In this document: piece after piece, positions 8,349 through 17,800 of the stretch
Position numbering within the stretch: position 1 is the stretch's first letter
Layout of the letters: the number at the start of each line of letters is the position of its first letter
Source: Leptospira koniambonensis
GTDB taxonomy: Bacteria; Spirochaetota; Leptospiria; Leptospirales; Leptospiraceae
Length of the DNA stretch: 64,000 nt
Assembly (NCBI RefSeq): GCF_004769555.1
Contig: NZ_RQFY01000001.1
Span: forward strand, 682,001-746,000
Direction of reading: 5' to 3'
The notes under the pieces: generated by a model
Databases searched by the model: none
The model's input: the letters and a program-made list of their open reading frames with translations, nothing else
Told to the model about the DNA's origin: nothing
Position numbers and translations under genes: made by a program

Positions 8349-9472
8349 TATTTTTTTGCCTCTAGGATGGTTGCAAAATTATTCACACCCAATCCTCCTA
8401 TGGATAAACCAAGTGCAGTGTCCGAATCATTCATATTCATAAATTCGCAAAGTTCAGCAATTTGTGCAAGCCCCGAAACTCCCACTGGATGACCTCTTGT
8501 TTTCAAACCCCCAGATGGATTGATAGGAAGCCTTCCTCTTTTATCGGTGATCCCTTCTGCAACATTTGCAAGTGCCTTTCCTTGCGGAAATAAACCGGCA
8601 TCCTCTGCAGCAATGATCTCAAAAATAGTAAATGCATCATGCAGTTCAGCAACTTGGATATCAGAGGGTTTTTTGTCTGCTTCTTCATAAGCCTGCTTAA
8701 ATGCAGATTTGGATGCAGTAAAGCTAAGTCCGCCAGGAACACCATTGACTTGGCCTAAACCATGTCCTGTGCCAGTGATCTCAATCTTTTTGCGGTCCTT
8801 CTTCAGTCTTGCCGGGTCCGTTTCTAATAATAACGCGCAGGAACCGTCAGATAAAGGAGAAATATCATATAAACATAATGGACTCGAAAACATCGGAGAG
8901 GAGAAATATTCCTCTTCGCTTAAGTTTTTTTGAATATGTGCAATCTTATTTTCAAGACCGTTATCATGAAGTTTTTTAGATAATCTAAAAAGTTCCTTTC
9001 TAGTATATCCGAAATCCCTTAAATACTTGGTGGCGGTCAATGCCCCGCCTTGGGCCATAGACATCGCAAGATTTTTTTGCTGGGAAGAAAGTACCGAACC
9101 TAAAAGAAGATTATTCTCTTCTCTCGGAAGTCTACTCATGACCTCAGTTCCGATCACCATCCCTCTTTTAAATTTTCCTGATAGAAGAAGATAACGGGCT
9201 AGATGCAAAGCAGAAGCCCCACTGGAAGAAGCAGTCTCTGAACGGATCGCGAATAAGGAAGAAAGTCCAAGATCTTCTTTGATCTTTGCTGGTAAAAAAA
9301 TTTCCCCAGTATAACGTTCCGGGGCCATACATGCGAATATTAGAAATTCAGGAATAAAACCCGGGTTCTTCTTAAGTAAATGATTCGCAGTATCATAGGA
9401 TAGCGATTGATAGTCGGACTCAGTCTTGCCAAATTTACTTAAATGAGAGTCTAGCACATAGGCCGAGGTCAT
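8348..9472 (-). CDS. Thiolase-family protein lacking both active-site cysteines
   Basis: The protein has 374 residues when started at ATG 9472, which follows GTAGGA; the frame stays open upstream to 9568 but without better signals. It matches the SCP2-type thiolase group: AELHDAFTIFEI, GGLKTRGHPVGVSGL (catalytic His of GHP) and GGLGVNNFATILE. The acylated Cys expected before Ser-Gly reads Ser (TASSSGASAL, Ser82), and the Cys of the C-terminal C-x-GGG motif reads Ser-Ile-Gly-Gly-Leu-Gly. It is therefore unlikely to perform a normal Claisen or retro-Claisen cycle and may be a lipid-CoA binding or partner subunit. No OB-fold (DUF35) partner gene lies next to it. Confidence 0.8.
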   Translation of the reverse strand: MTSAYVLDSHLSKFGKTESDYQSLSYDTANHLLKKNPGFIPEFLIFACMAPERYTGEIFLPAKIKEDLGLSSLFAIRSETASSSGASALHLARYLLLSGKFKRGMVIGTEVMSRLPREENNLLLGSVLSSQQKNLAMSMAQGGALTATKYLRDFGYTRKELFRLSKKLHDNGLENKIAHIQKNLSEEEYFSSPMFSSPLCLYDISPLSDGSCALLLETDPARLKKDRKKIEITGTGHGLGQVNGVPGGLSFTASKSAFKQAYEEADKKPSDIQVAELHDAFTIFEIIAAEDAGLFPQGKALANVAEGITDKRGRLPINPSGGLKTRGHPVGVSGLAQIAELCEFMNMNDSDTALGLSIGGLGVNNFATILEAKK

Positions 9473-9603
9473 ATTCCTACAAATTTCCCGGCGAATGATT
9501 TCGAGCAAAGTCAAAAACTTAAGAGTCGACGCTGCCTTTTTTAGAATCTCGCTTTTCAAAATAGGCACTCTCGTTTATAGTGATCTCAGGTAGGAGAAAC
9601 GAC

Positions 9604-10071
9604 GTGAAAGGAAACCAAGAAGTCCTCGATATCTTAGCGGAAGTGCTCTCCGCCGAACTCACAGCGATCAACCAGTATTTTATCCACGCTAAGTTGAACA
9701 AGAACTGGGGTTATGACAAGCTTGCTTCTTACATGAAGAAGGAATCCATCGAAGAGATGAATCACGCAGACCAAGTGATCGAACGTATTCTCTTCCTGGA
9801 CGGAATTCCTGATCTGCAAAGATACATGAAGATCAATGTAGGCAAGGATATCGAAAGTATCCTAAAGAATGATTTAGACGTAGAGTATAATGCCGTAGAA
9901 CGTTTGAATCGTGGGATCGAAATCACCACCAAGAATAAAGACAACGGCACACGTGAATTGCTCGAGAAGATCCTCGTCTCCGAGGAGGAGCATATCGACT
10001 GGCTCGAGGCCCAGCTAGAGATCATCAAAACCATTGGGGTCCAAAATTATTTGGCCCAACAAATTGCCTAA
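9604..10071 (+). CDS. bfr: Bacterioferritin
   Basis: This is a 155-residue iron-storage protein that should form a 24-subunit haem-containing shell. With the GTG 9604 start (AGGAG 8 bp upstream) every hallmark falls at its standard position: ferroxidase ligands Glu18, Glu51, His54, Glu94, Glu127 and His130, and haem ligand Met52. The frame extends upstream to a GTG at 9580, but the alignment and ribosome site favour 9604. It oxidises Fe(II) and stores Fe(III) in the cytosol. The RNA methyltransferase follows after 3 bp, so the two are probably cotranscribed. Confidence 0.95.
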   Translation: MKGNQEVLDILAEVLSAELTAINQYFIHAKLNKNWGYDKLASYMKKESIEEMNHADQVIERILFLDGIPDLQRYMKINVGKDIESILKNDLDVEYNAVERLNRGIEITTKNKDNGTRELLEKILVSEEEHIDWLEAQLEIIKTIGVQNYLAQQIA

Positions 10072-10074
10072 GCA

Positions 10075-12384
10075 TTGAATTCCAAAAAACCATCCCCTAA
10101 AAAATCCCCTTCTTCCGGTTATGGCAAGAAGGGGCCTGCTAATAAATCAGGTTCTTCTTTTTCAAAACCGACTCGCTCCAAAAGTTCGGACTCAAACCGA
10201 GATTCAGATCGTAAACCATATCGCTCAAAAGAAAGAGGCGATTCAGAAAGACCTTTCAAAGCAAGAAAAGAAGAAGGATCCGAAAGACCTTATCGTTCCA
10301 AAGACGGAAATTCTAAATCAGGATATTCTTCCGACAAACCAAAAGAAAGAGGCGGCTCAAAACCTTTTCGCTCTAACGATGATCGAAAATCCCCTGCACG
10401 CTCCGGTAATCGTAAATTTTCAGACGATGACAAGAAACCTTACCGCGAAAAAGATTCGGGCAGAGAAGATCGTAAACCTTTCTCACGCAATTCAGATCGT
10501 GGTGAAAGAAAACCTTTCTCTCGCGACGCTGAACGTGGTGGGGATAGAAAGCCATATTCTCGCGACTCAGACCGCGGAGATAGAAAACCATATTCTCGTG
10601 ATTCAGATCGTGGCGATAGAAAACCATACTCTCGTGATTCAGATCGTGGCGATAGAAAACCATACTCTCGTGATTCAGATCGTGGCGATAGAAAGCCATT
10701 CTCCCGTGACTCAGACCGTGGCGATAGAAAGCCATTCTCCCGTGACTCAGACCGTGGAGAAAGAAAACCATTTTCTGGAAATACAAGAAGAGGAGAAGGT
10801 AGAAGTTCCTACGGAGAAAATTCTGACCGCGGCGAACGTAAACCATTCTCACGCAATTCAGATCGTGGTGAAAGAAAACCTTTCTCTCGCGACTCTGACA
10901 GAGGCGAAAGAAAACCATATTCTCGTGATTCAGATCGTGGCGATAGAAAACCATACTCTCGTGACTCAGATCGTGGAGAAAGAAAACCATTTTCTGGAAA
11001 TACAAGAAGAGGAGAAGGTAGAAGTTCCTACGGAGAAAATTCTGACCGCGGCGAACGTAAACCATTCTCACGCAATTCAGATCGTGGTGAAAGAAAACCT
11101 TTCTCTCGCGACTCTGACAGAGGCGAAAGACGTCCTTTTTCTCCTCGCGGAAAAGAAGGTGGGTTTCGCTCCGAACGACCATCTCGCCCTTATGAAGAAG
11201 ATAATTTCAGAGAAGGTATTCGCGCTGGATGGCAATCCGCAAAACTTTCTCTTTCTGAATTCGATAGACCAGAAGCACTCACCTATCACGCGTCATGCGG
11301 AGATGGACTTGCATTCTTATTAAAAGAAGAAGTGAAAGAAGCAGGTTTAGAAATTCTCTCCGATAATAGAGGAGGAGTTTTCTTTACTGGACCTGCTAAA
11401 AAGGTCAGGGACTTCTGTTTGAGTTCAGGAATTTCTTCCGGGATAAGCTTTGAATTATCGTCTTGGCAGGACATACAAGGCCCGGATGATCTATACGAAG
11501 TCGCGGCAATGTTCCCATTTGAGAAACTACTTTCTCCAGGCACTAAGTTTAGAATAGATGCCGCAACAAAGGATAATCTGCAAGATTCACGTTATGCGAC
11601 TTATCGTTTAAAAGACGCGATATTCGACAGATTCAGAGCGCAAGGTCTGGAACTTCCAGAAGCAGATCGTGAAGAACCGGAAGTTTTATTCTATCTTCGT
11701 TCTAGAATGAACCAGGTAAAATTATTTGTAGCATTACATGCTCAACCTTTACAAAGAAGGGGTCATGGAAGAGAAGGTGGAGAAGCTCCGCTCAGAGAAA
11801 CCTTGGCCCAAGCATTGCTCCGTTTTTCAGGCTGGAAACCTGGAGAAACATTATACGATCCATTCTGTGGTTCCGGAACTCTATTGATAGAAGCAGCACT
11901 CAGAATGAGAAACGGCGGCTGGGTGAATTATAAAAGTTTATCCAGATCTTCTATCTTCACTAGACTTTTTGGACCTTGCAAAGCAAAAGAAGAATGGGCC
12001 TCTAAAGAGACCCTACTCTTTGGTTCTGATATTTCGGAAGAAGCAATAGAACTAGCAAAGAAAAATGCAAAAGAAGCTGGAGTAGTAGATCTGATCCGCT
12101 GGAAGGTTGCTTCCGCAGAAGAATTGGACTCCGACCTTGGCTTTAAAGAAGGGAAAATTGTAACCAATCCTCCTTATGGAGTCCGATTGGGAGATAAGGA
12201 ATCCGTTTCGGAACTATATTCCAGCTGGGGAGATTCTTTAAAAAAGAACTTCTCTGGATCCTATGTGGCTTTAGTTGCGGGAGATCCTTCCCTTTTAGGC
12301 TTCTTAAAGCTGAAGTCTGATAAAGAACAATCAGTCACCATAGCTAAGTTAAAAGGAAAATTAGTTGCCTACCGGATCGACTAA
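10075..12384 (+). CDS. THUMP/RlmL-type RNA methyltransferase with repeat-rich N-terminus
   Basis: The protein has 769 residues from TTG 10075, the only plausible start after the bfr stop; no ribosome site is visible, suggesting coupling to bfr. Residues about 1-385 are a disordered Arg/Asp/Ser/Lys-rich extension containing about 16 tandem 12-residue units of the form SDRGDRKPYSRD. Residues about 395-769 are a THUMP-type domain and a class I methyltransferase with DPFCGSGTLLIEAALRM and the N6/N2-type catalytic motif NPPYGVRLGD. It resembles the RlmL family that makes N2-methylguanosine in 23S rRNA; the exact site is not known. The extension may act as an RNA-binding tail, a speculation from its charge pattern. 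Confidence 0.88.
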   Translation: MNSKKPSPKKSPSSGYGKKGPANKSGSSFSKPTRSKSSDSNRDSDRKPYRSKERGDSERPFKARKEEGSERPYRSKDGNSKSGYSSDKPKERGGSKPFRSNDDRKSPARSGNRKFSDDDKKPYREKDSGREDRKPFSRNSDRGERKPFSRDAERGGDRKPYSRDSDRGDRKPYSRDSDRGDRKPYSRDSDRGDRKPYSRDSDRGDRKPFSRDSDRGDRKPFSRDSDRGERKPFSGNTRRGEGRSSYGENSDRGERKPFSRNSDRGERKPFSRDSDRGERKPYSRDSDRGDRKPYSRDSDRGERKPFSGNTRRGEGRSSYGENSDRGERKPFSRNSDRGERKPFSRDSDRGERRPFSPRGKEGGFRSERPSRPYEEDNFREGIRAGWQSAKLSLSEFDRPEALTYHASCGDGLAFLLKEEVKEAGLEILSDNRGGVFFTGPAKKVRDFCLSSGISSGISFELSSWQDIQGPDDLYEVAAMFPFEKLLSPGTKFRIDAATKDNLQDSRYATYRLKDAIFDRFRAQGLELPEADREEPEVLFYLRSRMNQVKLFVALHAQPLQRRGHGREGGEAPLRETLAQALLRFSGWKPGETLYDPFCGSGTLLIEAALRMRNGGWVNYKSLSRSSIFTRLFGPCKAKEEWASKETLLFGSDISEEAIELAKKNAKEAGVVDLIRWKVASAEELDSDLGFKEGKIVTNPPYGVRLGDKESVSELYSSWGDSLKKNFSGSYVALVAGDPSLLGFLKLKSDKEQSVTIAKLKGKLVAYRID
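10460..11145 (+). repeat. 36-bp in-frame tandem repeat array with a 219-bp higher-order repeat
   Basis: About 16 copies of a 36-bp coding unit (12 codons) occur in tandem, interrupted twice by a 13-codon spacer reading TRRGEGRSSYGEN. A larger block repeats with a 219-bp period: bases 10753-10911 are identical to 10972-11130. Near-identity between some units points to recent duplication and probable copy-number variation. All unit lengths are multiples of three, so the frame is kept. Confidence 0.9.
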
Positions 12385-12402
12385 ACCAGACTCCCGGGAG
12401 AG

Positions 12403-13581
12403 ATGAACCACCAGGAGATCCTACTCAAACTTTTAGAAGTTACAGAAAACTCCAAGGACAGCTTTCAGTTCCTGAAACTCTTCCAGTCCTTGGAGCCTGA
12501 AAAATTCGCGGTAATACACGCAAGTTCAGAGACCTTGACAGAGTCCGCGGAAGCGTTCCTATATAATTTAAAATTATTACAAAAGTTACAGCTATTCCCT
12601 GTAGTCGTTCTGGAGAAAGACGGAGTATCTTACGCGAATTTATTCTATCGTTCTCCAAATTCTAAGACCAGTTTGGAATCTATCAAGGACTCATTGGAAG
12701 AAGGCCAAGAACTTCCTGGTTCCAGAAACCTTCCAGCAAAGTGGTTCAGAAATCCAAGCCAGGCATTAGAATCAGTTCTTTCCTCTTTAAAAGAAAAGAA
12801 GATACCAGTCTTCGTGACAGACCAAGGCGGATCTGAAATTTATCCTTATCTTTCTAATTTATGCAAAGAACTTAGAACTAAAAAGTTAATCCTTCTTACT
12901 ACAAGAAGTGGTCTTTACAATTCTGAGGATAAGAAGATCTCTATTTTAGATTTCGAATCAACTGAAACTCTCCAAAAAGAAGACGAGTCTTTATTCAAAG
13001 AATGCAAAATGATCTTTGAATATACTGGAGATCCAAATCTTCAAATCGCGATCACTTCTGCTCCAAGTTTATTAAAAGAATTATTCACCATCAAGGGTAG
13101 TGGAACTTTATTAAGAAAAAAGAATAAAATAGAATTCCATACTGATTTCCAAAATTTGGATCCTAAACGACTGAATGGCCTAATCGAAGATTCTTTTGGA
13201 AGAGGATTAAAACAAGGTTTTTGGAATAAGGAATTTTCTGGGATCGTTCTGGAATCCGAATACAAAGGATGTGCTCTTCTACAAGACACTCCTTGGGGAA
13301 CTTTTCTTTCTAAGTTTGCTGTGAACGAAATAGCAAGAGGAGAAGGTGTAGGAAGAGATATCTGGGACGAAATGTTAAAAAAAGCTCCTGTTCTTTTCTG
13401 GAGAGCAAGAGCAGAAAATACAATCTCCAAATGGTATGCAAAAGAATGTAGCGGCCTTCAAAAAGAAGGGATCTGGATCTATTTCTGGATCGGTTTACAA
13501 GAGAAAGAAATTCCTGCGGTTTGTGATTTTTTAAGAAACCTTCCGGAAGATTTGGAATCTAAACAACGGATCGATTCCTAA
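12403..13581 (+). CDS. N-acetylglutamate synthase-like protein (degenerate kinase fold plus NAT domain)
   Basis: The protein has 392 residues with GGGAGAG before ATG. The C-terminal half matches by eye the NAT (DUF619-type GNAT) domain of vertebrate and Xanthomonas-type N-acetylglutamate synthases: [20 protein letters not shown], then [20 protein letters not shown] and [12 protein letters not shown], parallel to the animal series LDKFVV..GSGQMLW..LFWRSR..NPWYF..WIFFWFGL. The N-terminal half is consistent with a decayed amino-acid-kinase domain. It would start arginine biosynthesis by acetylating glutamate. It may instead be an uncharacterised acetyltransferase. It sits in a run with the RNA methyltransferase and DCC genes, not with other arg genes. 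Confidence 0.65.
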   Translation: MNHQEILLKLLEVTENSKDSFQFLKLFQSLEPEKFAVIHASSETLTESAEAFLYNLKLLQKLQLFPVVVLEKDGVSYANLFYRSPNSKTSLESIKDSLEEGQELPGSRNLPAKWFRNPSQALESVLSSLKEKKIPVFVTDQGGSEIYPYLSNLCKELRTKKLILLTTRSGLYNSEDKKISILDFESTETLQKEDESLFKECKMIFEYTGDPNLQIAITSAPSLLKELFTIKGSGTLLRKKNKIEFHTDFQNLDPKRLNGLIEDSFGRGLKQGFWNKEFSGIVLESEYKGCALLQDTPWGTFLSKFAVNEIARGEGVGRDIWDEMLKKAPVLFWRARAENTISKWYAKECSGLQKEGIWIYFWIGLQEKEIPAVCDFLRNLPEDLESKQRIDS

Positions 13582-13928
13582 TGGAACAAAATGTTTTTTT
13601 ATACGATGGGGACTGCGACTTTTGTTCAAACCTCGCTTCTAAACTTTCAAAACTATCTTTAGATAGAAATATAAAATTTGTAAGTTTTAGAGATCTCTCT
13701 TCTGAAGATCTAAAAGAATACCATCCAAGTTTAGAACCTAAATTAGTCGCGGGAAATGTACAGTATATCTCTGGAAATATGAGATACCCCGGTTTTTTTG
13801 CAGTCCGAAAACTTTCACATTCTTTAAAAGGATGGAGATGGGCTTCTCCCCTGCTTTATTTGCCTCTGGTTCCGTTACTCGGAATGTTTTTTATGAGCCT
13901 TTTAAAATCGATTCGATCTAAGGGTTAA
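13581..13928 (+). CDS. DUF393 (DCC family) thiol-disulfide oxidoreductase-like protein
   Basis: This 115-residue protein has the DCC-family opening YDGDCDFC (Cys14-x2-Cys17) in a thioredoxin-like fold and hydrophobic stretches toward the C-terminus. The ATG overlaps the stop of the preceding gene (TAATG), indicating translational coupling. The redox role of the CxxC pair is presumed from the family; no substrate is known. A second DCC paralogue lies at 49152-49565. Its 3' end overlaps the convergent diiron-protein gene by 4 bp. Confidence 0.8.
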   Translation: MEQNVFLYDGDCDFCSNLASKLSKLSLDRNIKFVSFRDLSSEDLKEYHPSLEPKLVAGNVQYISGNMRYPGFFAVRKLSHSLKGWRWASPLLYLPLVPLLGMFFMSLLKSIRSKG

Positions 13929-14602
13929 AGAGAAATAGGAGAAGTTACCTTTCTTAGACCTTCATAAAATACTAAACGTGCATCCAATGCAAGCCTGGAA
14001 CCTTCTCTTACTTTTTGCATTTTTTCAGGATCGACCGCTACAGCTTCAATCAATCTAAACAGTTTTTCTGAATGAGATTCATCTGCTTCCAGATTCACTT
14101 GAAAAAACTTTCCTTCCGGAAGCGCCATTCTGGATTTTAGATCAGAATAAGACTTATACATTCTGGAATATTCCAATTTTAGAAGGTATTCATTCGCTGG
14201 TCCGAGCGCCCCCAAGGCAGAATAGAAATCGGTAGTAGTAATTCTTTTCATCAAAGCAAGATAGCCTCCAGTTTCAGGAAGCATATCTTCCTTAGTCACT
14301 GTCTCTCCCATCTCAGAGAGAAATTTCCTAAGGATAGAAACATGTGAATCTTCTTCCTTACCTTCTCCCAATTCTTCCCATATATTTTCTACGAGTACTA
14401 TTTTAGAAGGTACAAAATTAGTGAGAGCGGCAGTGTTTAAGAACCAGTTCACAAATTCAACAGATACAAAATATTCTTGTTTCAACCAAAGGAGAAGATC
14501 AGAATGTTCCATTCTTTCTTCTTTTTCTTCTAACCATAAATTCGCAGTCAATACAGAATGATATTTGACCTGGTCTATTAATTCTTCTCGAAACGTTTTC
14601 AT
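13925..14602 (-). CDS. Haem-oxygenase-like diiron (iron-containing redox enzyme family) protein
   Basis: This is a 225-residue, all-helical protein of the PqqC/CADD-like fold. Candidate ligands follow the usual layout: Glu in [11 protein letters not shown], an E...H pair in [17 protein letters not shown], a Glu-rich helix [12 protein letters not shown], and [12 protein letters not shown], which supplies the Asp-x2-His pair. Where relatives carry a His four residues before that Asp, this protein reads Asn. Members of this fold cleave or oxidise small molecules and amino acids. It is the third gene of a 4-bp-overlap operon with an ATP-grasp ligase and a KamA-like aminomutase, pointing to a shared pathway. 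Confidence 0.7.
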   Translation of the reverse strand: MKTFREELIDQVKYHSVLTANLWLEEKEERMEHSDLLLWLKQEYFVSVEFVNWFLNTAALTNFVPSKIVLVENIWEELGEGKEEDSHVSILRKFLSEMGETVTKEDMLPETGGYLALMKRITTTDFYSALGALGPANEYLLKLEYSRMYKSYSDLKSRMALPEGKFFQVNLEADESHSEKLFRLIEAVAVDPEKMQKVREGSRLALDARLVFYEGLRKVTSPISL

Positions 14603-15702
14603 CCTTCGATCCCGTTCGTTTGTTTTTCTTTTTTCAGTTTGGAATATGAAAATCTTTCCGTTAAAAATTCTAATCTCGTGATTTCCAATAATTCTCCTAT
14701 CAGATCCGAATAAGTTCCGAAACTTTCGGAATAACAGATAGGAAAACTACTATAATAAGATGATAATCCAGGAGTCAGATTCCACTCCAAAAACATTGGT
14801 TTTCCTTTTGCATCAGCCTTCCAATCCAAACGGACAGCTCCCGAAGTTTTGAGTAATTTACATAATCCTAATGCGCTATTCTGGATATACTCCGATCTTT
14901 CTTTGTCCAGATCGAAATATAATTTTTCAGGCATACTGAGTTTGGTTTTAGTAATTTCTCCGTAGATTGTTTCAGGAGAATTTTCCAAACCAATCCTTGC
15001 CACCTGACTTGCCTTATATCCGTATATTGGCGAACCGATAACGGCAAGTGTCCATTCTTCTCCCGGCAAATAAGATTCGCAGATCCAAGAGGAATATTCA
15101 TTAAATTTGGAATTAAGAAATTGATTTAAGTCAGCTTGGTTTGAGACCAGATTTTCTTCTCCCACTCCAAGGCTTGAACCTTCGAATCTGGGCTTGAAGA
15201 AAACCGGAAATTCTGAATCTACTGGAAGTTGGAAGCCGCGGAATGTGGAATCCAAGTTCCGCGCGAGATTTGTAGTATCTTCGACAGAATCTTTCTCAAC
15301 GACGTTCCAAGGACTGGTAGGAACACCTGCAGACATACAAAACAATTTAGAAAGATGTTTGTCCAAACTCAAATTCTGAGCGTACGCATCTGATCCAGTA
15401 TGTGGAAATCCTGAATATTCTGCGATCGCAGGAAGAAGGGCTTCTCTATTTCGGGAACGGAAACCTTCTACCAAATGAAATAGAACAGGTCGATCCCCAG
15501 GTTCTAAGGAAGAATAATCTGAGAGTTTTTGTAGTAGCTTCGACGGAAATTCAATAATTTCCACCTTCTCTCCCAACTCTTCCAGACAATGTTTAATCTT
15601 TTCGACAGAACCCCGATCTTCCCATTCTTGGGTGTCCTTTGGATCCAAGTCTGGATTTTGAATATCTGCAACGATCAAGACGGTTGGAGAATCTGAATTC
15701 AT
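14599..15702 (-). CDS. ATP-grasp ligase, D-alanine-D-alanine ligase-like
   Basis: This 367-residue protein has the ATP-grasp fold. Supporting motifs are [21 protein letters not shown] (Ddl-like substrate loop), [16 protein letters not shown] (nucleotide-binding Lys), [10 protein letters not shown], and the metal-binding end [16 protein letters not shown] with [11 protein letters not shown]. It should join a carboxylate to an amine through an acyl-phosphate. It is not a housekeeping Ddl by context: both ends overlap, by 4 bp each, an aminomutase and a diiron oxidase gene. It probably ligates the beta-amino acid made by the upstream enzyme, an inference from context only. Confidence 0.8.
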   Translation of the reverse strand: MNSDSPTVLIVADIQNPDLDPKDTQEWEDRGSVEKIKHCLEELGEKVEIIEFPSKLLQKLSDYSSLEPGDRPVLFHLVEGFRSRNREALLPAIAEYSGFPHTGSDAYAQNLSLDKHLSKLFCMSAGVPTSPWNVVEKDSVEDTTNLARNLDSTFRGFQLPVDSEFPVFFKPRFEGSSLGVGEENLVSNQADLNQFLNSKFNEYSSWICESYLPGEEWTLAVIGSPIYGYKASQVARIGLENSPETIYGEITKTKLSMPEKLYFDLDKERSEYIQNSALGLCKLLKTSGAVRLDWKADAKGKPMFLEWNLTPGLSSYYSSFPICYSESFGTYSDLIGELLEITRLEFLTERFSYSKLKKEKQTNGIEG

Positions 15703-16973
15703 TTTCCGGATTCTCCTAAAGGTCCGAGACCTTTAAATGCGGAATAGGAATTCTGTAGTATCTGCACCCAAGTCTCCTCACTGATCTCAGGATAAAATTC
15801 CTCGTATTCACTATCAGTTGGTTCCGGGCTTAAATGATAAGTCCCTCTTACAGCAGATCGAAACACATGATTGCGAGAAGGTTTATGAAATCCAAGATAC
15901 CAATTTGGTCCAAGGCTCACCTTTCCTCCACCACCAGGAAGATCATTCACAAACTGTGGAATTCCCATGCCTGCAACTTTCCCACGCATGTATTCAATTA
16001 TTTGAATACCTTTTGCAAGTGGAGTCCTAAAACCTCGAGATCCTGGAATTAGTTCAGGATCATACATATAATAAGCTCGAATCCTAAGTTCCAAAAGTTT
16101 TCGATGGAGTCTGAGCATTGTTTCTCCATCATCATTGATCCCTTTCAGGATCACGGATTGGTTTCCAACGCTTACTCCTGCTTTTAGAAGTTTTAGAATT
16201 GCCTCTTTTGCTTCGGAAGTGCATTCTTTTTCATGATTGAATTGAGTATTACAAAAAATGGATAAACGATCCGTATTATGGGATTCTATAATTTTACATA
16301 GATCAGAAGTAATTCTCATTGGAAGGGTGACTGGATTTCTTGTCCCCAATCTGCAAATTTTTACATGAGGGATCTTTTCTAAATTTTCCAAAATCCAATC
16401 TATTTTGGAATCAGCAAGATTAAGTGGATCTCCTCCTGATATCACTACATCTGAAATTTCAGGATGATTTCGAATATAATCAAAACATAATTCCAGATCC
16501 GCAGTTTCCATTCTTTCAGAAGAATCTGAAACCTTTCTTCCCCTCATACAATGCCTGCAATACACAGAACATTCATGATTCGAAAAAAGTAATACTCTAT
16601 CAGGATACATATGAGTAAGACCTTTTACAGGAGAAAGATCTTCTTCATGCAAAGGATCTAATGTTTCTTCCGGAGAGAAGAAGGACTCTTCCTTACGAGG
16701 AACGATCATTTTTCGGATGGGGCAATTTGGATTTTCTGGATCAGAAAGAGAAAGATAATAAGGAGTAGTTCCTACATTGAGTCGAATGGTTTCTTGTATC
16801 CCGATTTTCTCGGATTCGGTTAAATGAAAATATTTTGGAAGGTCTTCTGCCCTCACTCTTTTTTGGAGTTGGGCCTTATAATCTGTCCAGGCAAAAGAAG
16901 AATATAAACTCTTTCTAGAATCAACAGGTGACTCTAGATCCACTATTCCCCGGTTTTTCCCCAATCTCTCCAT
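15699..16973 (-). CDS. KamA-family radical SAM aminomutase
   Basis: The protein has 424 residues from ATG 16973 (GAG 6 bp upstream); an alternative ATG at 16991 has its AAGG too close. The CSVYCRHC cluster gives the radical SAM Cys135, Cys139 and Cys142. The family's PLP lysine is in [10 protein letters not shown] (Lys351). Two Asp residues that hold the side-chain amine in lysine 2,3-aminomutase appear kept (Asp305 in [10 protein letters not shown], Asp344 in FVNDLPGG), whereas glutamate mutases differ there. It probably moves an alpha-amino group to the beta position of a diamino acid such as lysine. It heads the ATP-grasp/diiron operon. Confidence 0.85.
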   Translation of the reverse strand: MERLGKNRGIVDLESPVDSRKSLYSSFAWTDYKAQLQKRVRAEDLPKYFHLTESEKIGIQETIRLNVGTTPYYLSLSDPENPNCPIRKMIVPRKEESFFSPEETLDPLHEEDLSPVKGLTHMYPDRVLLFSNHECSVYCRHCMRGRKVSDSSERMETADLELCFDYIRNHPEISDVVISGGDPLNLADSKIDWILENLEKIPHVKICRLGTRNPVTLPMRITSDLCKIIESHNTDRLSIFCNTQFNHEKECTSEAKEAILKLLKAGVSVGNQSVILKGINDDGETMLRLHRKLLELRIRAYYMYDPELIPGSRGFRTPLAKGIQIIEYMRGKVAGMGIPQFVNDLPGGGGKVSLGPNWYLGFHKPSRNHVFRSAVRGTYHLSPEPTDSEYEEFYPEISEETWVQILQNSYSAFKGLGPLGESGK

Positions 16974-17071
16974 CCGGAACTCTTTTCCCATCCTTATGCC
17001 CGCGCAGGGAAAATCAAGCGAAGGAAAAAAGGAATGCCCCGAATTCCCCGCCCAAAACTATTGTCTTGCTA

Positions 17072-17743
17072 ATGGATTGGAATCCCAAACGGGTCCGCGC
17101 ACTTGCCTTCGATGTGGACGGAACCCTATTTTCTTCTGAAGGAATCATCTTAGAAACCTATGCGGAAGCAATCCGCAGATTTTCAACGGGCTCCCAGATC
17201 CCTCTCGAGGTCCCGGACAGAGAAAGGATCATGCTCGAGATCGGAAAACCGGTCAAAACCATCTTTTTGAACCTGGTCCCCCAACTTAAGGAGTCCGAAA
17301 GAGATCAGATCTCCGACTCAGTCCTGGAACTTTTAGTGTCTAAGATCCGACAAGGAGAAGGTGAATTCTACCCTAAGGTCAAAGAAACTGTCACTTCCCT
17401 CAAAAATAAGGGATACCAGATCTTGGCCGCTTCCAATGGAAGAATGCCCTACGTCAAAACCATCCTAGAAGTTTCAGGGATCCTGTCCTTATTCGACCCG
17501 ATCGTGGTTTTGGACAATGAAACGATCAAAACCAAGCCTGACATTGTTGCAAAGTATATCCGAGATTATTCTTATTCTCCGGACGAGATCCTGATGATCG
17601 GGGATAGAAGTTCCGACCATGAGGCGGCCCGCAAAAACGGTAGCCCATTTGCATTCTGCGCCTACGGCCACGCTCCTGAGGGAGAAATCCCAGACTGGGA
17701 AGTGAGTCTGGCGCAATTGGAAGATCTGGATCGAATATTCTAA
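17072..17743 (+). CDS. HAD family hydrolase, phosphoglycolate phosphatase-like
   Basis: The protein has 223 residues from ATG 17072, chosen because it places the nucleophile motif [10 protein letters not shown] near the N-terminus as usual; an open extension back to 16928 would overlap the divergent aminomutase gene. HAD motif II is in [14 protein letters not shown], motif III is the Lys in IKTKPDIV, and motif IV is [10 protein letters not shown]. The alpha-helical cap (about 20-85) marks subfamily IA, as in Gph and PpaX. It dephosphorylates a small cytosolic metabolite; the substrate is not evident. Confidence 0.82.
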   Translation: MDWNPKRVRALAFDVDGTLFSSEGIILETYAEAIRRFSTGSQIPLEVPDRERIMLEIGKPVKTIFLNLVPQLKESERDQISDSVLELLVSKIRQGEGEFYPKVKETVTSLKNKGYQILAASNGRMPYVKTILEVSGILSLFDPIVVLDNETIKTKPDIVAKYIRDYSYSPDEILMIGDRSSDHEAARKNGSPFAFCAYGHAPEGEIPDWEVSLAQLEDLDRIF

Positions 17744-17800
17744 GCTCTTTTCCTGGGAAAAAGTGAGAAGGCAGTTTCCGGATCGGCCGAAAATTATATT

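Noticed and set aside
10460..11145. Possible CRISPR array
   Set aside because: The repeats are contiguous, in-frame and coding, with no unique spacers and no cas genes nearby.
10373..11182. A 269-codon antisense frame over the same repeats
   Set aside because: It is an artefact of repeat periodicity; there is no ribosome site and no independent sequence character.
10121..11323. A 400-codon open frame in the +2 frame across the repeat array
   Set aside because: It arises because the 36-bp repeat has no stop in that frame. It has no start signals and its composition is a shifted copy of the real methyltransferase tail.
16928..17071. Longer N-terminus for the HAD phosphatase
   Set aside because: It would place about 50 extra residues before the nucleophile motif and overlap the divergent aminomutase start.
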